Source of the DNA: Oceanospirillaceae bacterium
GTDB taxonomy: Bacteria; Pseudomonadota; Gammaproteobacteria; Pseudomonadales; Balneatricaceae
Length of the DNA: 15,829 bases
Assembly: GCA_003497765.1 (NCBI GenBank)
Contig: DNNY01000167.1
Coordinates: forward strand, 3,236 to 19,064
Direction: 5' to 3'
The number at the start of each line of letters is the position of its first letter. The first letter of the stretch is position 1. Below, piece by piece: positions 1-9,628 of this stretch. The position numbers and the translations under genes were made by a program. The notes under the pieces are model-generated. The model was not told where the DNA came from, did not search any database, and saw only the letters and a program-made list of their open reading frames with translations.

Positions 1-25
1 ACAGGGTACTTAATAGTGTGCTCAT
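1..25 (-). CDS. Possible start of a further operon gene, cut by the left edge
   Basis: An ATG at 25-23 on the minus strand opens a frame reading MSTLLSTL that stays open to the window edge, 20 bases after the cobQ stop codon. Position and orientation fit another co-transcribed gene; a late cobalamin gene such as cbiB/cobD would be a natural neighbour, but eight residues cannot identify it. No convincing Shine-Dalgarno sequence precedes the ATG (the 20 bases upstream read TTATTAAACTGGCCACCGTC), so the frame may be chance or the true start may lie further left. Function is unknown. Confidence 0.3.
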
Positions 26-45
26 GACGGTGGCCAGTTTAATAA

Positions 46-1521
46 TTAATGCAGCTTGCTAATCGGTAGAGCGGCTTCAGTGGCATCGGCCAAACGATCG
101 ATTTCACTCGCTCTGTGGGCTAGGTAATCGAAGGGCTGAATAGCTTCTACACCGGCCCATATCAAGATAGAGTCAAGCAGGCTGGACTCGTCTAGTATAC
201 CATGGACATAGGTACCCATCACGGTATTGTCGGCATTGCGTGCACCATCGGCGCGATGATGATTACCTTCTTGTAAATATACTAGCGGCCGCTCGGTATC
301 AGCACCTGCTGTGGTACCCACATGAATTTCATAGCCACTTAAATTAGCTTGGGCATCTTGTTTATGTAGGCCAGCCCAATGGCCTTGGACATTGCGTAGT
401 TGTTTTTCCCCTTGCAGGGTCGTTTCAATAGCCAGAAGCCCCAAACCCTGACAACTACCAGGGGCCGATTCACTGCCTTCGGGGTCATGCACCCACTCAC
501 CGAGCATTTGGTAGCCCCCACAGATGCCCATCACTTTGCCACCCAAGCGTATATGGCGTTGCACTAGCTGCTCCCAGCCTTGTTCTTTAAACCACGCCAG
601 ATCACCACGGGTATTTTTGCTACCCGGCAAAATAATAAGGTCGGCACCCTGGAACTGATTGATATCCCGAAGTAATTGGCAATCAACTTGAGGGTGCATG
701 CGCAGGGCATCAAAATCAGTGTGATTACTGGCTCGGGGGTAAACGGGCACCACGACTTTAAGTTGTTGCTGTTGGCTATCTAATTGTTGCTGGGCAACGG
801 CATCTTCGGCTTCAATATGGAGGTTGTGCAGATAGGGCAAGACGGCTAATACGGGCTTACCAGTCTTTGCTTCTAACCAATCTAGGCCGCCTTGTAATAG
901 AGCCAGATCACCCCGAAAACGATTAATCACAAAGCCTTCAACCCGTTGTTGCTCGCTGGCACTTAACAGGGCGTAGGTACCATAAAGATGGGCAAACACA
1001 CCGCCCCGATCAATATCAGCAATAATAATAACCGGGCAATCGACAGCTTCAGCAAAACCCATATTGGCTAGATCATGTTCGCGCAGATTGATTTCAGCCG
1101 GACTACCCGCACCTTCAACAATAATTAAATCGAACTCTTTACGCAGTTCATCATGGGCTTTTACCACTTCTTTAAGTAGTTCAGGTTTATAGTTGTGATA
1201 GACCACGGCCTTCATATTACCAATAGCCTTACCTCTAACAATCACTTGTGCACCCAGATCACTATTGGGCTTTAACAGGATAGGATTCATCCGCACATCG
1301 GGCTCGAGGTAACAGGCTTCGGCTTGCACGGCTTGGGCACGACCAATTTCACCACCACTGGGGGTAACAGCGCTATTAAGAGCCATATTTTGGCTTTTAA
1401 AAGGCGCCACTTTTAGGCCTTGGCGAGCCAGTATGCGGCATAGGGCTGTGACTAAAATACTTTTGCCAGCGTCAGAGGTAGTGCCTTGTACCATTAAGGT
1501 ATGGGGATTGCGATAGGTCAT
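46..1521 (-). CDS. cobQ: Cobyric acid synthase (glutamine-dependent), CobQ/CbiP
   Basis: CobQ amidates the b, d, e and g side chains of adenosylcobyrinic acid a,c-diamide, using glutamine and ATP, to give adenosylcobyric acid; it is cytoplasmic. The 491-residue product has the family's usual length and order. An N-terminal dethiobiotin-synthetase-like ATPase carries the modified P-loop GTTSDAGKS (13-21) and the [12 protein letters not shown] motif (135-146). A C-terminal class I glutamine amidotransferase carries [10 protein letters not shown] with nucleophile Cys334 and GTYVHGILD with catalytic His440. A short Gln-rich stretch (about 244-253) lies in the linker between the domains. The start codon overlaps the cobN stop by four bases (ATGA), which suggests translational coupling. 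It acts after CobB and CobO, whose genes open the visible cluster. Identification is secure from the motifs and full domain content. Confidence 0.97.
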   Translation of the reverse strand: MTYRNPHTLMVQGTTSDAGKSILVTALCRILARQGLKVAPFKSQNMALNSAVTPSGGEIGRAQAVQAEACYLEPDVRMNPILLKPNSDLGAQVIVRGKAIGNMKAVVYHNYKPELLKEVVKAHDELRKEFDLIIVEGAGSPAEINLREHDLANMGFAEAVDCPVIIIADIDRGGVFAHLYGTYALLSASEQQRVEGFVINRFRGDLALLQGGLDWLEAKTGKPVLAVLPYLHNLHIEAEDAVAQQQLDSQQQQLKVVVPVYPRASNHTDFDALRMHPQVDCQLLRDINQFQGADLIILPGSKNTRGDLAWFKEQGWEQLVQRHIRLGGKVMGICGGYQMLGEWVHDPEGSESAPGSCQGLGLLAIETTLQGEKQLRNVQGHWAGLHKQDAQANLSGYEIHVGTTAGADTERPLVYLQEGNHHRADGARNADNTVMGTYVHGILDESSLLDSILIWAGVEAIQPFDYLAHRASEIDRLADATEAALPISKLH

Positions 1522-4500
1522 TGGGCCTGTTCCTGTTGTTGGTCCAAATCCAGCAGTAGCTCTTGGAGTTGTTCTGCGTGCTCACCGGGTTGTTGCCACA
1601 TATTGCGTTGACAGGCTTCTAGCATACGCTCGGCCATTTCTTCCAAGGCGGCTGGATTATGCTCAAGTAGGAATTGCTGGTTTTGGGGATCAAAAATTAA
1701 GGCTGCGCTGACCTGTGCGTATTGATAGTCATCAATCAGATTGGTGGTGGCATCATAGGCAAACAGATAATCGACACTGGCGGCCATTTCAAAGGCTCCT
1801 TTGTAGCCGTGGCGTTGCATGGCACCAATCCATTTTGGATTCAGGACTCGAGCACGCAAAACGCGGTTTAGCTCTTCTTTAAGGGTGCGGGTTTGCGGTG
1901 CCGTAGGGTTGCTATGGTCATTATGATAAATAGCCGGTTCAGTGCCACTATATTGACTAACGGCATTAGCCATGCCGCCTTGAAATTGGTAATAATCGTC
2001 GGAGTCCAAGAGGTCATGCTCACGGTTATCTTGGTTTTGTACAACCCCTTGTAACTGGCCTAGACGATGCTGAAAGTCACTATGGGCGGCTATCCCATCG
2101 CCTGTTTGTTGGTCTGTTTCTTCACCGTGATTAGCATTAGCACTCCAATTGCCATAGGCATAGCCGCCCCAGTTCACATATGCTTGGGCTAAGTCTGTGC
2201 GCTCTTCCCAGCAGCGCTCGTCAATCAAGCCTTGTAGACCAGCACCATAGGCACCCGGCTTACTGCCATAGACACGATAAGCTGCCTGCCGCCGAGCCTG
2301 TGCGCTACTTAGGCCAGTGCTTTCTAACTCTTGTTGGCGGCGTTCAATATGCTGGCGGATGGTGTTGCCGGTGCCGGGTTCATCATAGTTGGCAAGGGCT
2401 AATACGGCGGCATCATAAAGCTTCATTACATTGGGAAATGCATCACGGAAAAAGCCTGACACGCGCAGGGTGACATCGACTCGTGGGCGGCCTAATTGCA
2501 TGGCAGGAATAATTTCAAAATCGATTACGCGCTGTGAGCCCGGTGCCCAAATAGGCTTAATGCCCATAAGGGCAAAAGCTTGGGCAATATCATCGCCACC
2601 GGTACGCATGGTGGCGGTACCCCATACGGATAAACCCAACTGCTGGGGATAGTCGCCATGATCTTGCAGGTGGCGCTCAATCAATGCCTGCGCCGAGAGT
2701 TGGCCTAAAGCCCAAGCGGCTGGAGAGGGCACAGAGCGATTATCCAAAGAAAAGAAATTGCGCCCCGTGGGTAAAGTGTCTAGGCGGCCGCGAGTTGGGG
2801 CACCACTAGGCCCGGGCGCTACTTGTTGACCACCAAGGCCTTGCACAAGAGCCTGTATCTCCTGCTGGGCACTGGTATTTAAGGCGGCCATTAAGACCTG
2901 TTGAGCATAATTAAGCTGCGTGCTGGTGGCTGGTAGACTGGTGGCTAGATCATTTATATCGGCATGGCCAAGTAAGTATTCACTTACTAACTTAAGTGCC
3001 ATTAATTCGAGCCGCTCACGGGTATCCATATTGGTTCGCCATGGTGCCTCTGTGATAGCTAATAAAGTGGCTGGACGTGACCCTTGCCAAGGGCTAACTT
3101 GGGTCTCCAATGGGTCATAATCAGATAGCCCAAAATCATGGCTAAGGTTATGTAGGATACCTTGTTCATGGGCTTGCTCACCCCTTGGTAAACGTAGCAA
3201 AGCGACCAAGGTCTCGGCTAGCTCATCGGCTGCAGGCAGTTGTCCCAATATATGCAGACCATTACGAATTTGTGATTCTTTAATATCACATAGGTAGGCA
3301 TCTAATTGTGCCAATAAGGTATCTTCATCACTGGCATCAGTTAGGCCTAGCTCTTGTTGCAGATGGCTACTAGCCAATTTGCTCACGATTTGCTCACGTA
3401 GCCATTGTTCACGGCCTTGATCTAGACCAGTGGCTTGATATAACTCATCCACGAGAAGTTCCAGTGCCGCCATATCACCATAGGCCTCGGCTCGCGCCAT
3501 AGGAGGCATAAGATGATCAATAATCACCGCCTGCGTGCGCCTTTTAGCTTGGGCACCCTCACCAGGGTCATTGACAATAAAGGGATAAAAGTGCGGCATA
3601 GGGCCCAAGATCAGATCTGGATAGCAAGATTCTGATAGTGCCACCCCTTTGCCCGGCAGCCATTCCAAATTGCCATGTTTGCCAACATGGATAAAGGCTT
3701 CTACTTGATAAATATGACGTAGCCAAAAGTAGAAGGCCAGATAACTATGGGGAGGTACTAAATCTGGATCGTGATAATTGGCGCTTAGATCTTGGTTATA
3801 GCCCCGTGTTGGCTGGATACCAACAAAGGTTTCACCTAAACGAATCCCTGCTAGCATTAACCGCCCCTGACGGAATTTAGAGTCTGCTTGTGGAGCGCCC
3901 CAGCGTTCCCATATTTGTTCTTGGTTAGCTTTGGGCAGCTGTTGGAAATGGTACATATAGTCGTCTAGGGACAAACTTTGCCAACAGGGTAAATGCTGTA
4001 GGGTATTGGGATTATTGGTGACAGAATCAAGTAGGGCATTGATTAAGCTAGTGCCATCAGAGGGAATATCGGCAACAGGGTAACCAGCCTCGGCCAAGGC
4101 ATGCAAAATATTCACTGCTGAGGCAGGGGTATCTAAACCCACGCCATTGCCAATACGACCATCTTTGGTGGGATAGTTAGCCAACACTAGGGCAATACGC
4201 TTATCTTTGTTGGGCTGGTCCTGCAAATGGCAGTAGCGCCGAGCCAGTTGTGCCACAAATGCCGCACGCTCAGGTTCAAGCACATAGCGGGTTAAACTAA
4301 TCTGGGTGCGCTCCAGTCGCTCATCCTGACAACGAAAGCTTATGGCTCGGGTCAAAATATGGCCATCCATCTCGGGTAATACCACTTGCATAGCGATATC
4401 ACGACTGCGCAAGCCTTGGCTAAATGCTTGCCATGCATCGCGCGTGGTGGAGCTTAGTACTAGTTGTAATATGGGGATAGGCTTTTCAATAGGTAGCTTA

Positions 4501-5381
4501 TAGTGGCTGGGACTCGAGCTAACATCGGGGGCATCAACACGATTATTGGCAAACCCTAAACTACTGATCACTAAAGCCGCATTGACCTGTTCAATGGTGT
4601 GATTAATTAATGCCTGAGCAGTGCTATCTTTAAGGGAAGTAATAGCCAATGCCAAAGGGTTTAAACCAGCCTCTTCTAGGCTCTGTAACAGACCATCAAA
4701 CATTGCTGTATTGCCACTTTGCAGATGGCTGCGATAAAACAGCAGAATAACGCTGGGGGCAGCAGCGGAGATACCTTTAGTTTGGGCTTGTTGGCGCCAG
4801 TCAGCCAAACTTGCCTGCGTTTGCCCGGGCAAATAAAGCAATGCTTGGGGCATAGTGTATGGCTCATGCCAAGTGTCGGTAAGGTCCGGTTGCAAAAGTG
4901 CCTGCTGACAATAACGTAGCAAACTAATGCCATTGCCAATACCACCATAACGCAAATAGGCCCAGAGCCTGTTGTAGCTTTCCATACTAACACTACTGGC
5001 GGCTGACAGCTGTGGGTCGGGGGTATCGTCACCGGGCACCAAAATCAGTTGCCGACCCGGTTTAGCTTGTTGCCAAGCTTGCAGACGTTCAAAACCATAT
5101 TGCCAATAACTAGCGCCACCTAACATGGACACTAACACTAGCTCGGCCTGTTCCAACACCTTATCTTCATACAGATCATAGGCGGCGGGTTTAAGGAGAT
5201 GACTCCAGTTAGCTAAGCGCAGGCTAGGTAATTCCTCGGCTAATTGTTCAGCAGCATCAGCTAACATGGCTAGGCTGGTTTCAGCAGCGGCCAGCACAAC
5301 CATTCGCCCTGGGTCTTGACCCAGATCGATAATGCCTTCTTCCTCGACGAAGCCGCCGGGTTGTGCTGCTAATAAATGCAT
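1518..5381 (-). CDS. cobN: Cobaltochelatase large subunit CobN
   Basis: CobN is the porphyrin-binding, BchH/ChlH-like subunit of the ATP-dependent chelatase that inserts Co(II) into hydrogenobyrinic acid a,c-diamide in the late-cobalt pathway. The 1287-residue product is within the family's normal size and shows no frameshift. Recognisable blocks are [15 protein letters not shown] (from about residue 564), [20 protein letters not shown] shortly after, [15 protein letters not shown] (about 870), [13 protein letters not shown] (about 1122) and a C-terminal [18 protein letters not shown] block (about 1180). The enzyme family needs two AAA+ partners (CobS and CobT, or ChlI/ChlD-like proteins), and neither is in this window. 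The start lies 12 bases after the cobW stop; only a weak GTAAG precedes it. cobW directly upstream is the typical neighbour and its product probably supplies cobalt. Its presence beside cbiX is the main oddity of the cluster. Confidence 0.96.
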   Translation of the reverse strand: MHLLAAQPGGFVEEEGIIDLGQDPGRMVVLAAAETSLAMLADAAEQLAEELPSLRLANWSHLLKPAAYDLYEDKVLEQAELVLVSMLGGASYWQYGFERLQAWQQAKPGRQLILVPGDDTPDPQLSAASSVSMESYNRLWAYLRYGGIGNGISLLRYCQQALLQPDLTDTWHEPYTMPQALLYLPGQTQASLADWRQQAQTKGISAAAPSVILLFYRSHLQSGNTAMFDGLLQSLEEAGLNPLALAITSLKDSTAQALINHTIEQVNAALVISSLGFANNRVDAPDVSSSPSHYKLPIEKPIPILQLVLSSTTRDAWQAFSQGLRSRDIAMQVVLPEMDGHILTRAISFRCQDERLERTQISLTRYVLEPERAAFVAQLARRYCHLQDQPNKDKRIALVLANYPTKDGRIGNGVGLDTPASAVNILHALAEAGYPVADIPSDGTSLINALLDSVTNNPNTLQHLPCWQSLSLDDYMYHFQQLPKANQEQIWERWGAPQADSKFRQGRLMLAGIRLGETFVGIQPTRGYNQDLSANYHDPDLVPPHSYLAFYFWLRHIYQVEAFIHVGKHGNLEWLPGKGVALSESCYPDLILGPMPHFYPFIVNDPGEGAQAKRRTQAVIIDHLMPPMARAEAYGDMAALELLVDELYQATGLDQGREQWLREQIVSKLASSHLQQELGLTDASDEDTLLAQLDAYLCDIKESQIRNGLHILGQLPAADELAETLVALLRLPRGEQAHEQGILHNLSHDFGLSDYDPLETQVSPWQGSRPATLLAITEAPWRTNMDTRERLELMALKLVSEYLLGHADINDLATSLPATSTQLNYAQQVLMAALNTSAQQEIQALVQGLGGQQVAPGPSGAPTRGRLDTLPTGRNFFSLDNRSVPSPAAWALGQLSAQALIERHLQDHGDYPQQLGLSVWGTATMRTGGDDIAQAFALMGIKPIWAPGSQRVIDFEIIPAMQLGRPRVDVTLRVSGFFRDAFPNVMKLYDAAVLALANYDEPGTGNTIRQHIERRQQELESTGLSSAQARRQAAYRVYGSKPGAYGAGLQGLIDERCWEERTDLAQAYVNWGGYAYGNWSANANHGEETDQQTGDGIAAHSDFQHRLGQLQGVVQNQDNREHDLLDSDDYYQFQGGMANAVSQYSGTEPAIYHNDHSNPTAPQTRTLKEELNRVLRARVLNPKWIGAMQRHGYKGAFEMAASVDYLFAYDATTNLIDDYQYAQVSAALIFDPQNQQFLLEHNPAALEEMAERMLEACQRNMWQQPGEHAEQLQELLLDLDQQQEQAQ

Positions 5382-5393
5382 AACTTACAGCCG

Positions 5394-6482
5394 TTAAATT
5401 TCCGCTGGTTTGAGCGCCTTGGTTAATACCTCAGCACTAATATGTTTACCAATAAACACCAGATTGGTGGCCTTGGTCTCCTCAACTTGCCAGAGGCGAT
5501 CAAAATGACTTTCCAAACGCTGACCAACGGCCTGTAATACTTGGCGCATGGGTTTGCCGGGAAGCGCAGCAAAGCCTTTGCAACGATAGATCAGATGTTG
5601 CTGTAATAAATCCTGCAAAATACGCTGTAGGCGCTCACCATCGACTTCACCTAAACGAATAACACAGGAGTCAAAATGATCATGGGCATGGTCGTGATCA
5701 TGGCCATGGTCGTGGTGATGATCGTGGTGGGTATGGACATCATTAATGCGTTCTTCGGCAGCTGCTTCCAGACCCATAACCAGTTCTATACTGGCATCAC
5801 TTTGCCCTGCGGTGGTTTGGCCTATATAAGCCGTTTTTACCGCTGCTGGCACTCTATTGCTGACCACCTTTTCCACCTGAGAGCGCTGCTCAGCATTTAG
5901 GAGGTCGCTTTTGGATACCAGTACTAGGTCAGCGGCACTAAGTTGATCATCAAGCAGTTCCGCAAGGTCAGGGTCATGATTTAAACTGTCATCTGCGAGG
6001 CGTTGCTGTTGCACTTGATCAATATCATGGGCAAAGCGGCCGGCGGCAACGGCAGGGCCATCAATAACCGTTATAACGGCATCAACGGTGCAATGTTGCT
6101 TGATATCAGGCCAATTAAACGCCTGCACTAAAGGCTTGGGTAGGGCCAGACCACTGGTTTCAATAAGGATATGGTCAATATCATCTCGGCGTTTAACCAG
6201 TTCCTGCATAACGGGCAGAAATTCTTCTTCAACAGTACAACAAATACAGCCATTGGCTAGTTCATAGATACCCTGTTGCGCTGAACTAGGCTGGGTTTCA
6301 TCCTCACACTCTAGGGGGCAGTTGCGTAGCAAGTCAGCATCAATATCTAGTTCACCAAACTCATTCACGATAACGGCAATACGTTTGCCTTGTGCTTGGC
6401 GAATAACATTGGCTAGTAGGGTGGTTTTACCACTACCCAAAAAGCCAGTCACGACAGTAGCGGGAATTTTATTTAGTTGCAT
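5394..6482 (-). CDS. cobW: CobW-type metal-binding GTPase (cobalt chaperone)
   Basis: This is a COG0523 (CobW/CobP47K) G3E-family GTPase of 362 residues. Visible motifs are Walker A GFLGSGKTT (13-21), VNEFGE (39-44), the metal-binding GCICC (78-82), ETSG (108-111), SKSD as the guanine-specificity motif (190-193), and a His/Asp-rich segment (about 250-269) before the C-terminal CobW_C domain. Family work shows that the CxCC cysteines bind a divalent metal in a GTP-dependent way and that CobW of B12 operons prefers Co(II), whereas relatives handle zinc. The gene lies between cobM and cobN, two bases after the cobM stop, so a role in delivering cobalt to a chelatase is a strong inference. Because CbiX is also encoded here, which chelatase it serves is open. 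A purine-rich AAGGCGA, about 9 bases before the ATG and inside the end of cobM, may act as ribosome binding site. Confidence 0.95.
   Translation of the reverse strand: MQLNKIPATVVTGFLGSGKTTLLANVIRQAQGKRIAVIVNEFGELDIDADLLRNCPLECEDETQPSSAQQGIYELANGCICCTVEEEFLPVMQELVKRRDDIDHILIETSGLALPKPLVQAFNWPDIKQHCTVDAVITVIDGPAVAAGRFAHDIDQVQQQRLADDSLNHDPDLAELLDDQLSAADLVLVSKSDLLNAEQRSQVEKVVSNRVPAAVKTAYIGQTTAGQSDASIELVMGLEAAAEERINDVHTHHDHHHDHGHDHDHAHDHFDSCVIRLGEVDGERLQRILQDLLQQHLIYRCKGFAALPGKPMRQVLQAVGQRLESHFDRLWQVEETKATNLVFIGKHISAEVLTKALKPAEI
5676..5735 (-). repeat. CAT/CAC-GAC codon repeat encoding the CobW His-Asp tract
   Basis: This low-complexity segment inside cobW alternates His codons (CAT, CAC) with Asp codons (GAC/GAT) over about 20 codons. 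It encodes a His-rich loop between the GTPase core and the CobW_C domain, a common feature of the family and a plausible divalent-metal buffer. On the opposite strand it reads as ATG/GTG-rich sequence, which creates a spurious Met/Val-rich open frame. Confidence 0.8.
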
Positions 6483-6484
6483 GG

Positions 6485-7261
6485 TTAGTTCGCCTTTTGG
6501 GAATGATTTTTTTCACGGAAAATATGGGCTTGATCGATATCATATAGATAAGAGTCAGAAAAGTTATCAGCATCCAGCACATGACCAACAATGATTAAAG
6601 CTGTGCGGGTAAACTTTTTCGCCCGTACTTTGGCGACAATATCACTGAGGGTACCTACGACCTTGTCCTGATCTGGCCAGCTGGTGCGATAACAGACAGC
6701 TACTGGACAGTCTGCACCATAGAAGGGTAGCAAATCGTCAACAATCTTATGAATCCGCGTAATACCTAAATGAATTGCTAAGGTGGCGCCGGTAGCGGCT
6801 AGGGCTGGCAAACGCTCTCGCTCAGGGAAGGGGGTTTTGCCCTCATAGCGGGTCAAAATAACAGTCTGAGAAATACCCGATAAAGTAAGCTCTTTACCTA
6901 GCCATGCAGCAGACGCCGAGGTGGCCATCACGCCAGGTATGATTTCATAATCAATACCTAGTTCTTCTAGGCGGCGGATTTGCTCACCGATAGCACCATA
7001 AAGCATTGGATCACCTGAATGTACACGGGCTACATCCTGACCCTGTTTATGGGCTGCCGCCATATAATCAATAATGGCGTCTAAGGCCAATGAAGCTGTG
7101 TCAACAACCAAGGCACCTCGGTCACGGGCTGTGGCCATATTGTCCGATGGCACCAAGGAGCCAGCAAATAATACCACTGGTGCATTATCCAGTAGGCGTT
7201 GGCCTTTAAGGGTCATCATTTCTGGGTCACCGGGACCCGCACCAATAAAATAAACTGTCAT
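6485..7261 (-). CDS. cobM: Precorrin-4 / cobalt-precorrin-4 C11-methyltransferase (CobM/CbiF)
   Basis: This SAM-dependent methyltransferase adds the C11 methyl group after ring contraction. With the start at 7261 it is 258 residues, the usual size. It has the N-terminal GAGPGDPEMMTLKG loop (7-20), HSGDPMLYGAIGEQ (81-94) and the IIPGVMATSASAA motif (107-119), all typical of tetrapyrrole methylases of the CobM type; the FAGSLVP segment (32-38) is a CobM/CbiF hallmark. An in-frame ATG at 7312 would add 17 residues overlapping cobJ. I prefer 7261 because an AAGGAA ribosome binding site lies five bases before it and the family begins at MTVYFIGAGPG. The gene follows the cobJ stop by 11 bases. The cobalt or metal-free form of the substrate cannot be told from sequence; the presence of CbiX, CbiD and CbiG favours the cobalt form. 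Confidence 0.95.
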   Translation of the reverse strand: MTVYFIGAGPGDPEMMTLKGQRLLDNAPVVLFAGSLVPSDNMATARDRGALVVDTASLALDAIIDYMAAAHKQGQDVARVHSGDPMLYGAIGEQIRRLEELGIDYEIIPGVMATSASAAWLGKELTLSGISQTVILTRYEGKTPFPERERLPALAATGATLAIHLGITRIHKIVDDLLPFYGADCPVAVCYRTSWPDQDKVVGTLSDIVAKVRAKKFTRTALIIVGHVLDADNFSDSYLYDIDQAHIFREKNHSQKAN

Positions 7262-7266
7262 GGAGG

Positions 7267-7272
7267 TTCCTT
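7267..7272 (-). promoter_or_regulatory. Ribosome binding site that fixes the cobM start
   Basis: The minus strand reads TAAAAGGAACCTCCATG across the cobJ stop and the cobM start. The AAGGAA is a good Shine-Dalgarno match five bases before the ATG at 7261. It supports this start over the upstream in-frame ATG at 7312. Confidence 0.8.
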
Positions 7273-8049
7273 TTAAAGCTTTTTGCGGTAGCCACGAGGG
7301 GTATATACCCACTCCTTGCTACCATTAATAATATGGCGTGATTCACTGTTGCCGACGGATACCAAAGTAAACATATCGACATCTTTGGCATCTAGCTGAT
7401 CAAGCCGAATAATCGAAATTTGCTCGTCTGGGCGCGTGAGCTGGCGCCCGATTAATACTGGTGTGGATGCAGGACGATACTTAAGCAACATGTCCCGTGC
7501 TGTGTTTAGCTGCCAATCCCGTTTTTTCGAAACAGGATTGTAGAAAGACACCACAAAGTCACCTTCACCAGCCTTTTCAATACGCTTGAGTATGGTTTGC
7601 CAAGGGGTAAGCAGGTCAGACAAGGAAATAGTACAGAAGTCGTGTCCCAGCATGGCGCCTACACGGCTAGCACCAGCCTGCATGGCGGAGATACCTGGAA
7701 TGACTTCAATCTCGACATCTAACCATTGTGGCTGCTTTTCCTGACCTTGTAATTGTCTATCTAGTAATTCAAATACCAAAGTAGCCATGGCATAAATACC
7801 AATATCACCACTGGAAATTAAGGCTGTGGTTTTGCCACTGGCGGCTAGGTCCAGGGCTAAACGGGCACGACCTATTTCTTCGCCTAGGGGGAGGTCATGA
7901 TGTGTTTTACCATCACATACATCACCTAAAATTTGTAGGTACAAGCCGTATGCCACCAGATCTGAGCTGGCAGCAATGGCTGCTTGGGCTCGCGGCGCCA
8001 CTAGTTGGCTATCGCCCGGGCCAGTACTTACAATGAATAATTTACTCAT
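7273..8049 (-). CDS. cobJ: Precorrin-3B / cobalt-factor III C17-methyltransferase (CobJ/CbiH)
   Basis: CobJ/CbiH methylates C17 and drives contraction of the macrocycle. The 258-residue product has STGPGDSQLVAPRA (8-21), the YGLYLQIL segment (34-41) typical of this subfamily, SSGDIGIYAMA (79-89) and VIPGISAMQAGASRVGA (117-132), followed by GHDFCTISLSDLLTPW (135-150), which is diagnostic for CobJ/CbiH. It is a single-domain protein with no fused CbiG or Fe-S extension. It lies 29 bases downstream of cbiG, the largest internal gap in the cluster; a purine-rich AAGAAG sits upstream of the ATG. In the oxygen-dependent route CobJ needs a hydroxylated lactone made by CobG or CobZ, neither of which is seen here. 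In the oxygen-independent route CbiH makes a lactone that CbiG opens, and cbiG is directly upstream, so the CbiH-type role is more likely. Confidence 0.95.
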   Translation of the reverse strand: MSKLFIVSTGPGDSQLVAPRAQAAIAASSDLVAYGLYLQILGDVCDGKTHHDLPLGEEIGRARLALDLAASGKTTALISSGDIGIYAMATLVFELLDRQLQGQEKQPQWLDVEIEVIPGISAMQAGASRVGAMLGHDFCTISLSDLLTPWQTILKRIEKAGEGDFVVSFYNPVSKKRDWQLNTARDMLLKYRPASTPVLIGRQLTRPDEQISIIRLDQLDAKDVDMFTLVSVGNSESRHIINGSKEWVYTPRGYRKKL

Positions 8050-8078
8050 ATTGTTTGCTTCTTGTTCTCACGTTGCTA

Positions 8079-8876
8079 TTAATCGAGGATGCCAGTGCCG
8101 CCAGCGCCTGGTGGATAGGCTCGGGCAATCGCACAAGTGGCCTTGGTTGTTTTTTGTTTTGCCAGCACTAGCTCGGGTTTGCTTTGGGTGGCTTGTTGTG
8201 CCGCCCAAAGGGCGGCCGACTCGGCCACGCCGTAGACCCCAACGGTGTTATAAACATACTCTGAAGGGGTTTGTAATAGATCACTAACGCCAGCTAGTTG
8301 CTCTGCAGTAAAGGTTTGAAATAGTTTTTGCTGCCGGCTTGCTAATTCGATGAGGCCCACTTCATCGGCTTTAATATCAATACTATTAATGCTGACAATA
8401 TCATCCATAGTCAGGCCCTTAGTGGCCAAACATTCTTCTAATAGGCCTTGTAGATGGTCAACATCACAATGCCGTTCACAACCCATGCCTACGGTATATA
8501 CAGGTTGGAGATAGGGTTTGGCCGTGGTCATAACTAACTTAGCAGACAACAGATCACTTACCTGACGCGCCCAATCATTAGCCCCACCTTCATGTCCCGA
8601 TAATAGAGGGATAACAAACTCACCTTGTTCATCCAGCACCAGCACCGCGGGATCACGATACTTATCAACTAACACGGGAGCGAGGGTGCGCACGGCAATA
8701 CCTGTAGCACAGATCATGATTAAGCGTTCGCCATGTTCAAAAGCAGTTTGTACAGCAGCAGCAAAGGGTTGTGGGCGCACATTTAATACCACATCTTGGT
8801 CAGCTCCTTGTAACGCTTGTTGAAGGCGTTCACCTAGTTGGGCGCCAGCTTCTGTTAAAGCAAAAATACGGATCAT
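8079..8876 (-). CDS. cbiG: Cobalt-precorrin-5A hydrolase CbiG, short form
   Basis: CbiG opens the delta-lactone of cobalt-precorrin-5A and releases the extruded two-carbon unit as acetaldehyde in the oxygen-independent pathway. The product has 265 residues. The N-terminal domain shows ICATGIAVRTLAP (55-67) and LLSGHEGGANDWA (91-103). The C-terminal CobE-like domain shows YTVGMGCERHCD (127-138) and VYGVAESAALWAA (214-226). The classical protein is roughly 350 residues, with a middle domain between these halves; here only about two dozen residues (104-126) separate them, so the middle domain appears absent. The gene overlaps the cobI stop by four bases (ATGA). With cbiD and cbiX it marks the cobalt-early chemistry of this cluster. 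The identification is firm; the effect of the missing middle domain is not known from sequence. Confidence 0.92.
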   Translation of the reverse strand: MIRIFALTEAGAQLGERLQQALQGADQDVVLNVRPQPFAAAVQTAFEHGERLIMICATGIAVRTLAPVLVDKYRDPAVLVLDEQGEFVIPLLSGHEGGANDWARQVSDLLSAKLVMTTAKPYLQPVYTVGMGCERHCDVDHLQGLLEECLATKGLTMDDIVSINSIDIKADEVGLIELASRQQKLFQTFTAEQLAGVSDLLQTPSEYVYNTVGVYGVAESAALWAAQQATQSKPELVLAKQKTTKATCAIARAYPPGAGGTGILD

Positions 8877-9628
8877 GCTGGACGCTCCTGGCGCACAATA
8901 ACAAACAGGGAAAAGTAAGGCCCTGCTTGATCTTCTAGATCGTCAAGATCACTCACCAAGCGCTGCTGATCACGACCAATATATTCAAGATAATGGCCAT
9001 CTTGCCAGCGACCAGTTTGACGCAATAGGGCCAGAATACGCGGGCGAGCTTGGCCAGCTTTCATAATCACCACGCTATCGTGTTGCGCTAATGTTTGTTC
9101 GATCTGTTGGTCTGTATGGCGACCACTAACCACGGCAAAGGATTCTTGTAATAAGGTCAGTGGTTGCTGCAGGGTGGCCGCCGCGGCATTAACAGAGGTA
9201 ATACCGGGCACCACTTGGCAAGCAAAGTCACCACCTAAGCGTTGTAATAAATAACTAAAGGAGCCAAAGAATAATGGATCACCTTCACACAGAAAGACCA
9301 CGGATTTGCCTGCTGCTAAGTGTTGTCTTAGCAGCATAGCAGCCTCGTCATAGGCCTGATTAGCCAGCCTTCGGTTGGTGCTCATAGGCATCTTCACCAT
9401 GACTTCTTCGGCAGCACTGGTGCGAGCCTCGATACTATGGCGAGCAATCTCACGGGCTTGTGAGTGGCCATTTGTATTGCCTATATAGCTAATCACATCA
9501 GCGCTTTGAATCAGTTGATGGGTTTTTAATGTCAGTAGTAGGGGGTCGCCAGGGCCTACACCAGCACCATAAAAGGTTGCTGGTTTAGCCTTGTAGGCAT
9601 ATTGATTATTGCTATTGTTATTCGCCAT
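8873..9628 (-). CDS. cobI: Precorrin-2 / cobalt-factor II C20-methyltransferase (CobI/CbiL)
   Basis: This SAM-dependent enzyme places the C20 methyl group, the first committed methylation after sirohydrochlorin or precorrin-2. The 251-residue product has GAGVGPGDPLLLTLK (21-35), ISYIGN (46-51), MPMSTNR (80-86), CEGDPLFFGSF (114-124) and VVPGITSVNAAAA (139-151), the CobI/CbiL pattern within the tetrapyrrole methylases. The first 15 residues are Asn-rich (MANNNSNNQY) and precede the conserved core. No other Met start lies near the core, so the ATG at 9628 is kept although it overlaps cbiET by 11 bases and has only a weak GGGAC upstream. It should act directly after CbiX if cobalt is inserted early. 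Confidence 0.95.
   Translation of the reverse strand: MANNNSNNQYAYKAKPATFYGAGVGPGDPLLLTLKTHQLIQSADVISYIGNTNGHSQAREIARHSIEARTSAAEEVMVKMPMSTNRRLANQAYDEAAMLLRQHLAAGKSVVFLCEGDPLFFGSFSYLLQRLGGDFACQVVPGITSVNAAAATLQQPLTLLQESFAVVSGRHTDQQIEQTLAQHDSVVIMKAGQARPRILALLRQTGRWQDGHYLEYIGRDQQRLVSDLDDLEDQAGPYFSLFVIVRQERPA

Noticed and set aside
2180..3120. Several plus-strand open frames of 60-100 codons within cobN
   Set aside because: They are antisense to a conserved, uninterrupted cobN, show no recognisable domain, and have no ribosome binding site or promoter that I can see.
5676..5900. A plus-strand open frame starting with a Met/Val-rich hydrophobic stretch inside cobW
   Set aside because: Same artefact, antisense to the CobW His-Asp tract; the cobW frame has all GTPase motifs on both sides.
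8050..8078. The 29-base gap between cbiG and cobJ as a possible promoter or riboswitch site
   Set aside because: It is too short for a cobalamin riboswitch (around 200 bases) and shows no recognisable -35/-10 pair or hairpin.
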